The notes under the pieces were generated by a model, which saw only the letters and a list, made by a program, of their open reading frames with translations, was not told where the DNA came from and did no database searches. DNA of 64,000 bases. Origin: Deferribacteres bacterium. Its GTDB lineage: Bacteria > Zhuqueibacterota > Zhuqueibacteria > Zhuqueibacterales > Geothermadaptataceae. Where the stretch lies: positions 1 to 64,000 of the forward strand of contig JACKDF010000002.1 of assembly GCA_020633655.1 (NCBI GenBank). Reading direction: 5' to 3'. This document shows positions 8,523-17,926 of this stretch, piece by piece. How positions within the stretch are numbered: position 1 is the first letter of the stretch; each line of letters begins with the position of its first letter. A program made the position numbers and the translations under genes.

Positions 8523-11500
8523 TCACTTCAAAATGACCATTTTTCGGGTTTGTAAAAATGACCCGGAGCGCATCTGCAGAAAATATAGTCCTGAGGCCAT
8601 ACGCTGGCCTGCCTCGTTCATTCCATCCCACGTTAAATCGTGGTAGCCTGCCGCCATCTCACCTTGCACTAATGTTCGTACTAATCGACCTAATTGATCG
8701 AAGACTACTATGTGCACGTGTTCGTTTTGCGGCATGCTAAACCGGATATGCGTTTCCGGATTGAAGGGATTGGGATAATTCTGTGCTAAATGAAATTCAT
8801 TTGGCACATCTGCCACGTTCGCCGTGTTTTCGGCAACAAATTCCATTGTTCCGCTAATGATTTTCAGCAATTTGGGGGTTCTTGCATTCTGAGCAGGCAA
8901 AGTGTATTGCTGGTATTCACCTAAATTGAGCTTGAGACCAGCGTCTTCATCCACAAGATACAGGTTTTTACTGTTATCAAAATTTCCTGTGCGATCAAAA
9001 TTCAACTCGATGGATTGCCCGGGAATGTTTGATTGTATGGCCAAGGTCCATATCTGATTTGGCTCTTGCATGTCGCGCATGTCTGCACAGAAGCTTTCTG
9101 CAGGTTGCTGCCATTCGCTGTGCGGGAAGGAAACGGAGACATAGTTGCCTATGGCTGGCGGCTCTGCCATATCAAAAGCGTCAACAGTATTGGATGCATT
9201 GCCCAATAATCCTGCCCAATTGTGTTGATCTGTATAATTTCCCGCGGTTGCAGCAATTTTTAATGCCCATTCGCCCTCGTTGTAGCGGGTCACCAAAGCT
9301 GCAGTTTTTTGCGCATGGCTTTCCGTTGCCATGGGTTGAAATACGAGATAAATGGGCGCATTCGTATTTTCGGCGGTGACGTAAAGGGCATAGCCTTGCC
9401 ACGGTTGTAAAACATCCGTGATATCCCAACCAGCTGCGTAAGAACGCAAAGTAAGGATGGAATTCGAATTGATCAAATTGAGCGAACTTTTATGAACCGG
9501 GAATGCAAATGGCGATGCAATAAAGTTCCATCCAACATTTAGAGCGATCGTGTCAGGGCAAATCGTGCGGACGGTTGTGCCCGGACCGGCTCCGGGAACA
9601 ATATTTTCTTTGCGGGTAATAATAAAATAAGAACGACCGGGTATAAAATCTCTTGCTGAATAACCTTCAACCCAGGGACTGCCTTCATGGCCGGAAATAT
9701 AGTCGAAGAAACGCCATTGGGTGTCATTGTATTCGCCTAAATCATCTCCTAAAACTGCAGCAATCTTGGGATTGTCGAGGGAATACGGCACAGAAAACAT
9801 CTGATAATTCGTCAACTCTTCACCCGACTTCAATGGTACCGGGTTGCCTGAATTATCGATAGGCCGGTCGTCGGGTTCGGCAATGCGCGTGCGAACAGGA
9901 AACCAGGTTTCTTCATTATCGATGGAACAGTCCAAAGTTTCTGTTGGACCGTAAGCAATCTGGCCAAATTGATCTGCTGCAACCACACGATATTCAAGGC
10001 CGCGGCGTGTCATGGCGCCTTGGGGAATAGTGACAACAAACAAGTCAGAATCATCGATGCGATGTGCCTGAGCCGGTGGTTCTTCTGCTTGTGCACCTCC
10101 AAACCGGTAGTATACTGTTGCCTCGGATATATCCGTTTCATCTGTGATTAGTACCGTGTCCTGATAGGCCACCCCCACTGTTCCGATAAGATTTCCGTGT
10201 GGTCGAAGACGAGTTATATGCGGCGAACATCCGTCGAATTGGTAGGGAATTCCAGCCAGGTTGCTGATACTCGAGTTGCCAGTGGAATCCACCAGCCACA
10301 CATAAAGATTGCCTTTGCCACATTCGATTGTATTAAACGGAATTTGTACCGTGACCGTATCAGCGTGCACGCCAAGATCCCGGCTTACATCGAAATCGGC
10401 AACCGAACCAGGCCGCGTGCCATATTTCCACCGGACAACCGAAACATCGTTGTGTCCTGTACGCTTTGTTTTTGGCAGCCAGAATGTGAGCTTAAAGGGA
10501 TTTGTGCGACCAAACCAGCTCGTTGGCGCAATAGAGCGATCAATGGAATCAGGTACACCCGGTACGGTAACATCGTAGGTTATTGTTTTAAAAACCGGAT
10601 CAAAAAAACCGGAGTTTCCCGCACCATCAACAAACCAAAAATAACCATAATAACGGCCATCGGGTAGGCGTTGTCCAGGATTCGAGCGATAGCGAAACGG
10701 CAGGTACACACAGGTCGTGGAATCGGTGATTTTTCGAATGCCACCGCCAATTCCAAGATCGTCAACTTTGTCTGGTGCAACATTCAGCGTATCGAGTTTC
10801 CAGCGAATTTCTGCTATGCCACTGCCACCACTGTCGGTGATGGGTTGCCAGCAAATGCGAATACTGTCCGCATTGGTGTAGCCGGGATAGACGCCCGACC
10901 AGTTGATGGAAAGACCGGGAATTTGCGGCGGAGGATCGTTATCAATACCTCGGCCCAGAACCACAACTTTTGCGTCTTTTTGTGTCGCATCCGAATTCTG
11001 CAGGCGAATATAATTACCGAGATAATTAAGCACTTTTGTCGGTTTGAATTTTACAGCAACTGTTGTAGAGCCACCGGGTGCAATACTTCTTTGAACCGAA
11101 TTAACCGAGAAAACTGTTGGATCTGTGCTGGATTCTGAGAAAATATAAAGTGTATCGCTAAGTGCCGGATCCTCGGCCGGAATATTTTCAATGTGAATGA
11201 GTTGGGTTGAATCTCCCCCAAGCTCAACATTGCCAAATCGCAGCGTATCCGGAGTTATGCTTATTTTTGCACCGTGGGATGTACCAGTGACCGGTATGGT
11301 GTAAATACTTGGACGCAATTGCGGTATGGTGATCGTAACCTGTCCCTCAAAATAGGAGCGGAGTTTGGTATCAATTCCAATATTAATGATGATTGAGCTG
11401 TTGCTTTGAATAGCCTGATTATGGACAATTTTTGATAGAGTAAAAGGCGCCGGTATCGTCATGCTTTCTATGATGAGAGAGTCGCAGCCGGGATTGGAGA

Positions 11501-11993
11501 TTCGCAGAGGAACCGGTGTAACATTTCCGGCGACAAACCGGCCAAGATCGATTTCCATTTTATCAAAAACCACTTCCGGTCTACAGATTTCCAGCGTGGT
11601 CTCGGAAATTGTGGTATCCATGACCACATCCTCAGCGGAAGTTGCCCCGGAGATGCGGAAAAAATAGACACCGTCCCCGCTGCTAGGCAGATTGCTGCTG
11701 ATGGTAAACTCACCCTGCCATAGTGTATCGCTTTCCCAGGCCCCCCGTGCGGGAAGGGAAAGGTTAAAGTCAGCAGTTGTCAGGCTATAATCGATATCCG
11801 GATCGATGTCGGTATTCATGCTACGGTCGAATTTCAATTCGATGGTCACATCACCGATACTGGCTTTGTGCGTTAGTTTGCCATTCAGCAGGAAGACGTG
11901 TTCCACAATTTGTGGTTTGTCCTGGGAAAATGTCTGGCTCAATGGCAGCAAAACGAGTGATAAAAAATAAATGAATTTATGTGGTATTCTCAT
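8523..11993 (-). CDS. Large secreted multi-domain protein with FlgD/type IX-like C-terminal sorting domain
   Basis: The start is placed at MRIPHKFIYFLSL because AAGGA lies upstream; this gives 1156 residues and a clean signal peptide cut after TFSQ. Order of parts: an N-terminal Ig-like domain; two HYDIN/ASPM-type domains (about 140-360: VFDKMEIDLGRF, ISITPDTLRFGNVELGG); several FN3/bacterial-Ig-like modules with repeated DGAGN/DSTGN turns (WFVDGAGNSGFF, WLVDSTGNSS); and a stretch about cost-free text-like loops. The end is FHLAQNYPNPFNPETHIRF, then a FlgD-like Ig domain (GRLVRTLVQGEMAAGYHDLTWDG) and the tail SGLYFLQM...TRKMVILK. This tail type is linked in FCB bacteria to export and surface anchoring. 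No enzyme domain is seen; a surface or adhesion role is inferred. Confidence 0.85.
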   Translation of the reverse strand: MRIPHKFIYFLSLVLLPLSQTFSQDKPQIVEHVFLLNGKLTHKASIGDVTIELKFDRSMNTDIDPDIDYSLTTADFNLSLPARGAWESDTLWQGEFTISSNLPSSGDGVYFFRISGATSAEDVVMDTTISETTLEICRPEVVFDKMEIDLGRFVAGNVTPVPLRISNPGCDSLIIESMTIPAPFTLSKIVHNQAIQSNSSIIINIGIDTKLRSYFEGQVTITIPQLRPSIYTIPVTGTSHGAKISITPDTLRFGNVELGGDSTQLIHIENIPAEDPALSDTLYIFSESSTDPTVFSVNSVQRSIAPGGSTTVAVKFKPTKVLNYLGNYIRLQNSDATQKDAKVVVLGRGIDNDPPPQIPGLSINWSGVYPGYTNADSIRICWQPITDSGGSGIAEIRWKLDTLNVAPDKVDDLGIGGGIRKITDSTTCVYLPFRYRSNPGQRLPDGRYYGYFWFVDGAGNSGFFDPVFKTITYDVTVPGVPDSIDRSIAPTSWFGRTNPFKLTFWLPKTKRTGHNDVSVVRWKYGTRPGSVADFDVSRDLGVHADTVTVQIPFNTIECGKGNLYVWLVDSTGNSSISNLAGIPYQFDGCSPHITRLRPHGNLIGTVGVAYQDTVLITDETDISEATVYYRFGGAQAEEPPAQAHRIDDSDLFVVTIPQGAMTRRGLEYRVVAADQFGQIAYGPTETLDCSIDNEETWFPVRTRIAEPDDRPIDNSGNPVPLKSGEELTNYQMFSVPYSLDNPKIAAVLGDDLGEYNDTQWRFFDYISGHEGSPWVEGYSARDFIPGRSYFIITRKENIVPGAGPGTTVRTICPDTIALNVGWNFIASPFAFPVHKSSLNLINSNSILTLRSYAAGWDITDVLQPWQGYALYVTAENTNAPIYLVFQPMATESHAQKTAALVTRYNEGEWALKIAATAGNYTDQHNWAGLLGNASNTVDAFDMAEPPAIGNYVSVSFPHSEWQQPAESFCADMRDMQEPNQIWTLAIQSNIPGQSIELNFDRTGNFDNSKNLYLVDEDAGLKLNLGEYQQYTLPAQNARTPKLLKIISGTMEFVAENTANVADVPNEFHLAQNYPNPFNPETHIRFSMPQNEHVHIVVFDQLGRLVRTLVQGEMAAGYHDLTWDGMNEAGQRMASGLYFLQMRSGSFLQTRKMVILK

Positions 11994-12053
11994 TTTTAGT
12001 TCCTTGCAGGAATTCAATCTATAAAATCAGGTATTCATAGCAATGGCAGGGAT

Positions 12054-12749
12054 TTAGTTCCCACCCGAAAGTGGCGGTGGTCCGGGAAGCTGAGTCGGAG
12101 TTGGTGGCTGATCCTCGGGGGGATTGTCTCCGCCTTGCGTTGTCAATATGCCAACACCTACACCACCGGCCAGGGCAAGACCAACCAGAGCCCATTTTTT
12201 CTTGCTGGACTTTTTGCTGAGTGTCGTGCTCGTTCGAGTTGAATTGTTTGCAAGCGGTGCGGAGCTTGTACGTATGAGCAAGTCGGCCATTTTGTTCATG
12301 GCGGCGGAGAGGTCGTCAATAGAACCGGGAACGTTTTTCGATACCCGGTTTAAAACTTTGCCGGATTTTGTGTGTGTTGCCTGAATTGTGACAAAGTAAC
12401 CGCTATAGGTGGAGTTTATTTGTCCATGCACAATGAAATGGGAGCGCAGGGCATACCCAAGCTTTCGCGCACAGGTGATATCACTGCAATTGGTTTGGCC
12501 AATTCGCTGATCGGAGAGTGCGTTGAGCACGGTTTGCATATCAACGGGCATAAGCTGGCTATTGCGTTTAAGACCTTGCAACAAGGCGTATGCAGGTTTT
12601 AAGGCATCCTGGCCTGCGATGTCTGTGGCAAAAGGGAGAACCGCGATTTTATAGGTTTTCCCGGGAGGAAGTTGAGCGCAAAGTGAGGTGGAAATAATAA
12701 GAAATAATGCGGGAATTAGCAGTATTTTCGTGATTCTTCCATGATGCAT
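12054..12749 (-). CDS. Exported TolB/CsgG-like small protein with membrane anchor and proline-rich tail
   Basis: The likely start is MHHGRITK (231 residues; GCAGGAG lies upstream). The signal peptide ends near LCAQ. The core YKIAVLPFATDIAGQDALKP...VHGQINSTYSGYFVTIQATHTKSGKVL resembles the N-domain of TolB or the CsgG-related fold used to gather proteins at the envelope. Then come a Ser/Thr/Lys linker (about 160-185), a glycine-rich hydrophobic helix (WALVGLALAGGVGVGILTT) and a short proline-rich end. This layout suggests a periplasmic domain tethered by its C-terminus. The gene lies 61 bases upstream of the large secreted protein on the same strand, so the two are probably co-transcribed. Confidence 0.65.
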   Translation of the reverse strand: MHHGRITKILLIPALFLIISTSLCAQLPPGKTYKIAVLPFATDIAGQDALKPAYALLQGLKRNSQLMPVDMQTVLNALSDQRIGQTNCSDITCARKLGYALRSHFIVHGQINSTYSGYFVTIQATHTKSGKVLNRVSKNVPGSIDDLSAAMNKMADLLIRTSSAPLANNSTRTSTTLSKKSSKKKWALVGLALAGGVGVGILTTQGGDNPPEDQPPTPTQLPGPPPLSGGN

Positions 12750-13087
12750 GTTCAATACTCCTGCTTCTTGTTTATTTTGCAAAAATGCTGGTGAAGCTTT
12801 TCGTTTCTGTGCTAAGGTGAATGCTGATTTCTTTTCATCTGCGCCTCATTTTCCAGCATTTGAAAAGTTGTGCTGACCTCCCTGACCAGCCAAGGTATTC
12901 GAATTTTAAGATTTTTCACCTGAAATTATACTTCAATTATAAATATCCACTTTTAAATATTATGCGCAAAAAGCCCTCTTTTATTTTAAGAAATATTCGT
13001 TGAAATTAACGTCCGAATGGATGTTGTTTGCGATTTGAATATTTATTATACTCGCTTTGAGCTGCATAATCCTTATTTGGGATACCA
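12750..13087. other. Intergenic region between divergent genes
   Basis: AT-rich 338-base gap between the TolB-like gene (leftward) and the amidotransferase gene (rightward). It must hold promoters for both, but no convincing -35/-10 pair with correct spacing was found; TTTGAATATTTATTATACT near 13035-13053 has a possible -10 only. No reading frame looks like a gene. Confidence 0.5.
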
Positions 13088-13819
13088 ATGAAAAAACAGA
13101 AAAACATTCTTATCGTTCAGTGTGGAAAAACATATTCTGAACTATACGATCATCATGGTGATTTTGACGATTGGTTGATTGCCGGAATGGGTGTGGATCC
13201 GTTGTCATGCACTTCGATCCGGGTTTACGAAGGGGAAAAACTACCTGAGCCTGATACCGTCGCTGGCGCGCTTCTTTCCGGTTCCCACGACATGGTTACC
13301 AAGAGAACAGATTGGATTGAATATGTAGCTGACTGGGTACGAGCGGCCGTCTCTGCGAAAATCCCATTGTTGGGTGTGTGTTTTGGGCATCAATTACTGG
13401 CTTCTGCGCTCGGGGGAAGAGTCGGTTATAATCCAAATGGGCTGGAGTTTGGAACGGTAGCCATAGAACGGAAAAATTTCGAAGAAAAGGACGCTTTGTT
13501 TGATGAATTACCGAGCACCTTCAAGGCACATGTTTCCCATGCACAATCGGTACTTGAATTGCCACCACGAGCGATCTGCCTGGCTTCCAGTACCCTAGAT
13601 TCACACCAGGCATTTCGTTTTGGTGAAGTAACGTGGGGTGTGCAGTTCCATCCGGAATATACCTCCATCGTTACCCGGGAATATATTCGGCAATCTGAAA
13701 AGCATTTACGCCGGCAAGGTGCGGATGTGCAGCTCATGTTGCAACAGGTGCGGGAAACACCCGAAAGCGTGAAAATCCTGCACAATTTTCTTGCTGTAGT
13801 GCAGGGAGCATCTTCCTAG
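13088..13819 (+). CDS. Class I glutamine amidotransferase (GMP synthase-like)
   Basis: Stand-alone glutaminase-type protein, 243 residues. The catalytic triad is readable: Cys in LGVCFGHQLLASALGG (about 95-110) and His-Glu in VQFHPEYTS (about 196-204). The oxyanion segment GALLSGSHDMV lies before them. There is no ATP-pyrophosphatase domain, so it is not GuaA. Stand-alone members include gamma-glutamyl hydrolases of small amines and unassigned enzymes; the amide acceptor cannot be told. It is a single gene, pointing toward the end of the TonB receptor. Confidence 0.87.
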   Translation: MKKQKNILIVQCGKTYSELYDHHGDFDDWLIAGMGVDPLSCTSIRVYEGEKLPEPDTVAGALLSGSHDMVTKRTDWIEYVADWVRAAVSAKIPLLGVCFGHQLLASALGGRVGYNPNGLEFGTVAIERKNFEEKDALFDELPSTFKAHVSHAQSVLELPPRAICLASSTLDSHQAFRFGEVTWGVQFHPEYTSIVTREYIRQSEKHLRRQGADVQLMLQQVRETPESVKILHNFLAVVQGASS

Positions 13820-13918
13820 TCTGATTGCCGTGGTGGCGCTATTGAGTTTTATTTCCCCTCAAAAAAGCTGTTATACTCGTTTGCAACGATTATTCAATCG
13901 ACTGGGTATATTTTCGCA

Positions 13919-16243
13919 TCAAAATTCTACACTTACACCGATTGATGGTAAAATTCCAAGCTCAGCTTTGTCACTGATTTTTCGTGCCCAGAAATCGTAT
14001 TGCGGCTTTCGGGGCAACAGGTTGTTATAGACATTCTGCACATCCGTAAAGGCGATGAGTGTCCAGTTCGCAAAGTTGAAACGTCTATCGATGCGCAGAT
14101 CGAGGACATGCCCAGGATCAAGTCTGGATTGCAGATAGTCTTGTGGCAAGTTTTGAATGAGCCCATTGTTTTCTTCAGGTAGATAAACATGTGTGTAGGG
14201 AGAACCCGTATAAAAACGAAATTTGCCGCTTACTTCCCAATTCGCTCCAAATTTATAACCTCCTGAAATATTCAAAATAAATCGCTGATCGTATTGGCCA
14301 GGATACGTTTCTCCGTTTCGTGCGGTATATTCACTTTTACTGTAAGCCAGACTGATCTGACCGTAGAGCGGTGTTTCCGATAGCTTTTTCTGCAATTGCA
14401 GTTCAAAACCATAAGCTTGTCCTTCGCCTTCCGAGACTAAAGGGATATAACCAAAAGATTGAAAGTTGTCTTCACGCCCACCATAACCAACACCAGTGTT
14501 CGTCAAAATAAGGTAGGCAAGCTCCGGAGTAGCGCCAGCGGGTAGGTTGCTGTACTTTTTAAAATAAGTCTCGAAAGACAAGTTCGTGTCTTCCATGAGC
14601 AGGTGATTGATTCCGGCAACAAGCATATCATTTCGCAGCGGTTTGAGCTGGCGGTTCACGGGATTGAGCACCCACACATAGGAAGGGGCCTGTTCATAAC
14701 GCCCGATGCTGGTTTTGAATTTGGTTGTAGTGCTCAAATGCGCAATTGCTGAAAATCGTGCCGTTGTGTGAAATTTTTCTTCAATAAAATTATAATAGTC
14801 GCCTCGCAACCCCAGGTGCACTTCAAATTTGTTGGCAAACTTGCGTTCTATTTCCAGGTAGGAGGACAATTTATAATCTGCTGTATCCACTGCGATGGTG
14901 TTGGGTAAATGAAGGAGTTCGAGAGGAACCTGCCTGCCGTTGCGGTCGTAGATTGTATCCGCAAAAGTTGTCGTATTCTCATTGCCGACCCGTTTAAGGC
15001 CAAGACCTGCGGACAGTCCATTTGCCTCCGATAAACGGAAATAACTATCGACTTTCAGCGTGAATTCATTTTCCGTCGCCTTGCTGCGGAAATATTCCTG
15101 TTCGGTGGAATCGATCTGTCGAAAGCGATAAGCATTGTTGTTATTTCCTGCAATGAAATCCACAAACCCCTCTGAAAATAACCTGCGATACTTAATGCCA
15201 CTGATAAATTGGTCCTGCTCGTTGCCCATAATGCCCGCATTGGTCACTCTGTTTTCCAGTGTCGATTGGTCACGATCAACGCGATCTACTGCTAAAAGTG
15301 ACATAAGACTCAGCTGCGAAGTCGGGCTCAGATCGTAATGGGCGAAAAAATTGTAATCTGTGTAAACAGGCACGAATGGCAAGCCCAGGGCTTTGAAGAT
15401 GATATCAAGGTAACTCCGCCGTGCAGAGAACAAATAACTGCCTTTATTTCTGATAGGGCCTTCGAGGTTGAGGCCAAATTGGGTGGCTGAAATAGTCGCT
15501 TTTCCACCGAGCCTGTCATTTCTTCCCGGACGTGTGTCGATGGACAGCACCGACGACATTTTGTCACCGTATTTTACAGCGAAACCACCCGTGGAAAATT
15601 CCATGTTTTCAACGAAATCCAGGTTGAGAAAGCTCAGCGTACCACTGCTTAGTCCCTGATTCCCAAAATGATTAATATTCGGCACCTCAAGTCCGTTGAT
15701 GAGATAAAGATTCTCCGAGGGCCCGCCGCCACGCACCAGCAAATCATTTCTCCCGCCATCATTGATGACGGCCACACCGGGCAGCGTTGCTGCCGTTCGA
15801 ACGACATCCTCAAAACCACCGGGGAAGCGACGAATTTCTTCGCGGGAGAGCAGCGTTGTGCTGACAGGTGCAAGATTAGCCTGAGTGAAATATCCTGCAG
15901 TTACTGTGATCGTTTCACCAGCAACTGTCGAAGGCACGAGGCTGACATTGACAGTTGCCGGGCTGCTCAGGTTGACAATGATGTCCGTTTTTAATAATAC
16001 TTCGTAGCCAATGTAACTGAATTGCAGGCGATATGTGCCCGGCTGCAGCTTGTCGATGCGAAAGTTCCCGGAAGTATCTGTCGATACACCACGCAATGTT
16101 CCCGGAATTGAGACATTCACACCGATCAGGTGTTCCTGCGTCTTTGCATCTTTCACATGCCCGACGATAACGCCGTTATTTTGCGCGAATAATTCCCCGG
16201 CCAGAGTTAGGAGAAGTGATATGAGTAAAAGCGTTTTTTTCAT
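13919..16243 (-). CDS. TonB-dependent outer-membrane receptor with carboxypeptidase-regulatory N-domain
   Basis: 774 residues. Signal peptide to about residue 20 (GELFAQ). Residues about 24-110 form the carboxypeptidase-regulatory-like beta domain (GVIVGHVKDAKTQEHLIGVNV...GTYRLQFSYIGYE). The plug domain follows (LSREEIRRFPGGFEDVVRTA, then LLVRGGGPSENLYLINGLEVPN), and a beta-barrel runs to a C-terminal Phe (IGVSVEF). The plug pattern is that of FCB nutrient receptors. The ligand is unknown: no SusD or DUF4249 partner is adjacent, unlike the two receptors at 32.5 and 35.9 kb. It is convergent with the amidotransferase gene, with 99 bases between them. Confidence 0.9.
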   Translation of the reverse strand: MKKTLLLISLLLTLAGELFAQNNGVIVGHVKDAKTQEHLIGVNVSIPGTLRGVSTDTSGNFRIDKLQPGTYRLQFSYIGYEVLLKTDIIVNLSSPATVNVSLVPSTVAGETITVTAGYFTQANLAPVSTTLLSREEIRRFPGGFEDVVRTAATLPGVAVINDGGRNDLLVRGGGPSENLYLINGLEVPNINHFGNQGLSSGTLSFLNLDFVENMEFSTGGFAVKYGDKMSSVLSIDTRPGRNDRLGGKATISATQFGLNLEGPIRNKGSYLFSARRSYLDIIFKALGLPFVPVYTDYNFFAHYDLSPTSQLSLMSLLAVDRVDRDQSTLENRVTNAGIMGNEQDQFISGIKYRRLFSEGFVDFIAGNNNNAYRFRQIDSTEQEYFRSKATENEFTLKVDSYFRLSEANGLSAGLGLKRVGNENTTTFADTIYDRNGRQVPLELLHLPNTIAVDTADYKLSSYLEIERKFANKFEVHLGLRGDYYNFIEEKFHTTARFSAIAHLSTTTKFKTSIGRYEQAPSYVWVLNPVNRQLKPLRNDMLVAGINHLLMEDTNLSFETYFKKYSNLPAGATPELAYLILTNTGVGYGGREDNFQSFGYIPLVSEGEGQAYGFELQLQKKLSETPLYGQISLAYSKSEYTARNGETYPGQYDQRFILNISGGYKFGANWEVSGKFRFYTGSPYTHVYLPEENNGLIQNLPQDYLQSRLDPGHVLDLRIDRRFNFANWTLIAFTDVQNVYNNLLPRKPQYDFWARKISDKAELGILPSIGVSVEF

Positions 16244-16322
16244 TTTTCTCTATGAGATTTTGTAATTGTGAATTCTATCTGTTATAACCCGCTTTATTCA
16301 AACAATGCTGAACGTGTACGAT

Positions 16323-16434
16323 GGGGGCTGTGTTAAAACATGTAACGCGACATTTATGTCGTAAGTTTAAGCTCAAAAATGAGTGACATAAATGTCGCGT
16401 TACGGCCATTAAATCATGTTTTGACACAGCCCCC
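16323..16434. repeat. 112-bp nested palindrome, MITE-like (GGGGCTGTG family)
   Basis: The outer arms 16323-16342 (GGGGGCTGTGTTAAAACATG) and 16415-16434 pair over 20 bases with one T-G. The inner arms 16343-16360 (TAACGCGACATTTATGTC) and 16385-16402 pair perfectly over 18. The loop is 24 bases, and 12 unpaired bases sit on the right side only. The outer arm recurs, slightly changed, at both ends of 38576-38907. There is no coding capacity. It lies between the TonB receptor promoter side and the end of the DUF523 gene. No target duplication was recognised. Confidence 0.85.
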
Positions 16435-16501
16435 AATCTTGGTGTTTATAAATAAAGCAAGATAAGTGATTTGTATAAGTCTTGTGATTAGTCCTGATTC
16501 T

Positions 16502-17464
16502 TCACAAGTCGCGCCCTTTGCCTGAATCACGAATTTCTCTAAGCGACTCCGGATAAGGTTCAAAATAAGCTTGCTGTGCTAAGTAATGCTCGTTAAAGCG
16601 TGCGATCCAGGCGCGCAAAACGCTGAGCAATGCTGATAAAGGCAATTTCTTCTGACGGTATTTTTCCAGTGCATCGAGAAACCAGGCTTTTTCCTCTGCA
16701 TTTAAATTCTTGGAGAAATAACCAAATCCATGCAACAGGACATTGATGTGGGAGCCGACATGGGGTAGTCGGCTGAACACGCGTGCCAGCTCGGCTTCGT
16801 ACTCCTCTGTTACGGTAGAAAAGGTTTTTTTCTCTGAATTTGCCGCAATTTGCCCCAGACGCCGCATCGCTTTTTGATTATATGCCATGAAAATGAATTT
16901 ATTTTTTGCCTGAAACGAGACCAGCTCTTTCATTGAACCGGAATTTTTCACCTGTCTGAAGCGGGCGACAGCAAAAATACGTGTGAGAAAATGTTCACGA
17001 ATTCGGAAATTGCGTAGCCGTCCTTCCTCTTCCACTGCAAGATGGGGGAATTTATCCAGAACAGCCTTGGCGAAAAAACCAATGCTGTTGGCCATTGGTT
17101 GGCCTTTTTCGGAGTAGACACGGACGTCTTTCGGTCCGCAGGAGGGACTGCGGCTTTTCAGAATAAAACCATCAATTTGTGTTAAGGTTGTCAAAAATTT
17201 TTGCGAAAACTCATGCATTGGTTTTGTTAAATCCGAGTTCGTAGCTGGCTGAATAAGTCTGAAATCTCCCGCTTTCGACACGATGCGAATGGGTTCCCGT
17301 GGTGTGCCAAGTCCCAATTCAACCTCAGGACAAACCGGGATAAATTCAACCAGATCCCGCAAATTACGAATAAATTCATCGGCGATGATCTGACCGTTGA
17401 ACCGGCATGCTTCGTGTTCAATGCATGTGCTGATAACGATTCGTGGTTTAAGTGGCTGATCCAT
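16502..17464 (-). CDS. DUF523-DUF1722 (YbgA-like) protein
   Basis: 320 residues with two domains. The N-terminal DUF523 part (about 8-150) has the cysteine pattern of thiouracil-desulfurase-type Fe-S proteins: STCIEHEACRFNG (Cys14, Cys20), PVCPEVELGLGTPREP (Cys45) and SPSCGPKDV. The C-terminal DUF1722 part (about 185-310) contains FIMAYNQKAMRRLGQ and a basic helical end. In E. coli the homologue ybgA is next to the photolyase gene; here it also sits by one. DUF523 enzymes remove sulfur from thiolated bases using a [4Fe-4S] cluster, so a nucleotide salvage or repair role is plausible but not shown. A consensus promoter with a CarH-like operator lies upstream (17502-17530), and AGGTG serves as ribosome site. 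Confidence 0.85.
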   Translation of the reverse strand: MDQPLKPRIVISTCIEHEACRFNGQIIADEFIRNLRDLVEFIPVCPEVELGLGTPREPIRIVSKAGDFRLIQPATNSDLTKPMHEFSQKFLTTLTQIDGFILKSRSPSCGPKDVRVYSEKGQPMANSIGFFAKAVLDKFPHLAVEEEGRLRNFRIREHFLTRIFAVARFRQVKNSGSMKELVSFQAKNKFIFMAYNQKAMRRLGQIAANSEKKTFSTVTEEYEAELARVFSRLPHVGSHINVLLHGFGYFSKNLNAEEKAWFLDALEKYRQKKLPLSALLSVLRAWIARFNEHYLAQQAYFEPYPESLREIRDSGKGRDL

Positions 17465-17501
17465 GACACCTCACTTTGAGAATAGAGACTAATTTTCGAC
17501 A

Positions 17502-17530
17502 AATATATCTTTTTGTCTAAATAATGTCAA
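17502..17530 (-). promoter_or_regulatory. Sigma-70 promoter with CarH-like operator for the DUF523-DUF1722 gene
   Basis: Read on the minus strand: TTGACA (17530-17525), a 17-base spacer, then TATATT (17507-17502). The 18-mer TTGACATTATTTAGACAA (17530-17513) covers the -35 and the front of the spacer and is two TnnACA half-sites with an 11-base step. The same arrangement occurs at 17893-17910 before the regulator gene. The transcript would begin near 17495, leaving a ~31-base leader with ribosome site GTGAGGTG. Confidence 0.8.
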
Positions 17531-17892
17531 TGTTTTTCTACTGGATTAATTTTCATCCTGGTTGCAGAGGTACGACCCTGGATTAGGCAGATGATATCCT
17601 CTGTCCATCCTTAATTCTATGAATACATGAAAAAATCAGGTTAGTAAAATTTTGGATAATTTAATAGGTCAATTCCGGCAAATTTTTAACCGGAATCCAC
17701 TTCAATTAGCCTCAAAAATAAATGGATTTTGCTTCACCGGCTTTTGGCTCTGAAAAAACATTTTAAAATGAAGTTCCGCGAAGCATAATGACGAAAAAAA
17801 AGCATTTCCGGATGGTTACTAATTAAATTGTCTCTATCCTGCTTTAACGATTTGATGTCATTAAATTGACAATTGGTCTGTCTAATTAAATA

Positions 17893-17921
17893 TTGACAAT
17901 TTTTAGACAATTTCTTATAAT
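17893..17921 (+). promoter_or_regulatory. Sigma-70 promoter with CarH-like operator for the MerR/B12 regulator
   Basis: TTGACA (17893-17898), a 17-base spacer, TATAAT (17916-17921): full consensus at ideal spacing. The 18-mer TTGACAATTTTTAGACAA (17893-17910) has TnnACA at 17893 and again at 17904, 11 bases apart, matching 14-15 positions and the same spacing as the site before the divergent gene. Two further half-sites lie upstream (TTGACA at 17866; TGTCTAA, inverted, at 17879). The -10 ends six bases before the ATG, so the mRNA should have almost no leader. Confidence 0.82.
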
Positions 17922-17926
17922 CTCCC

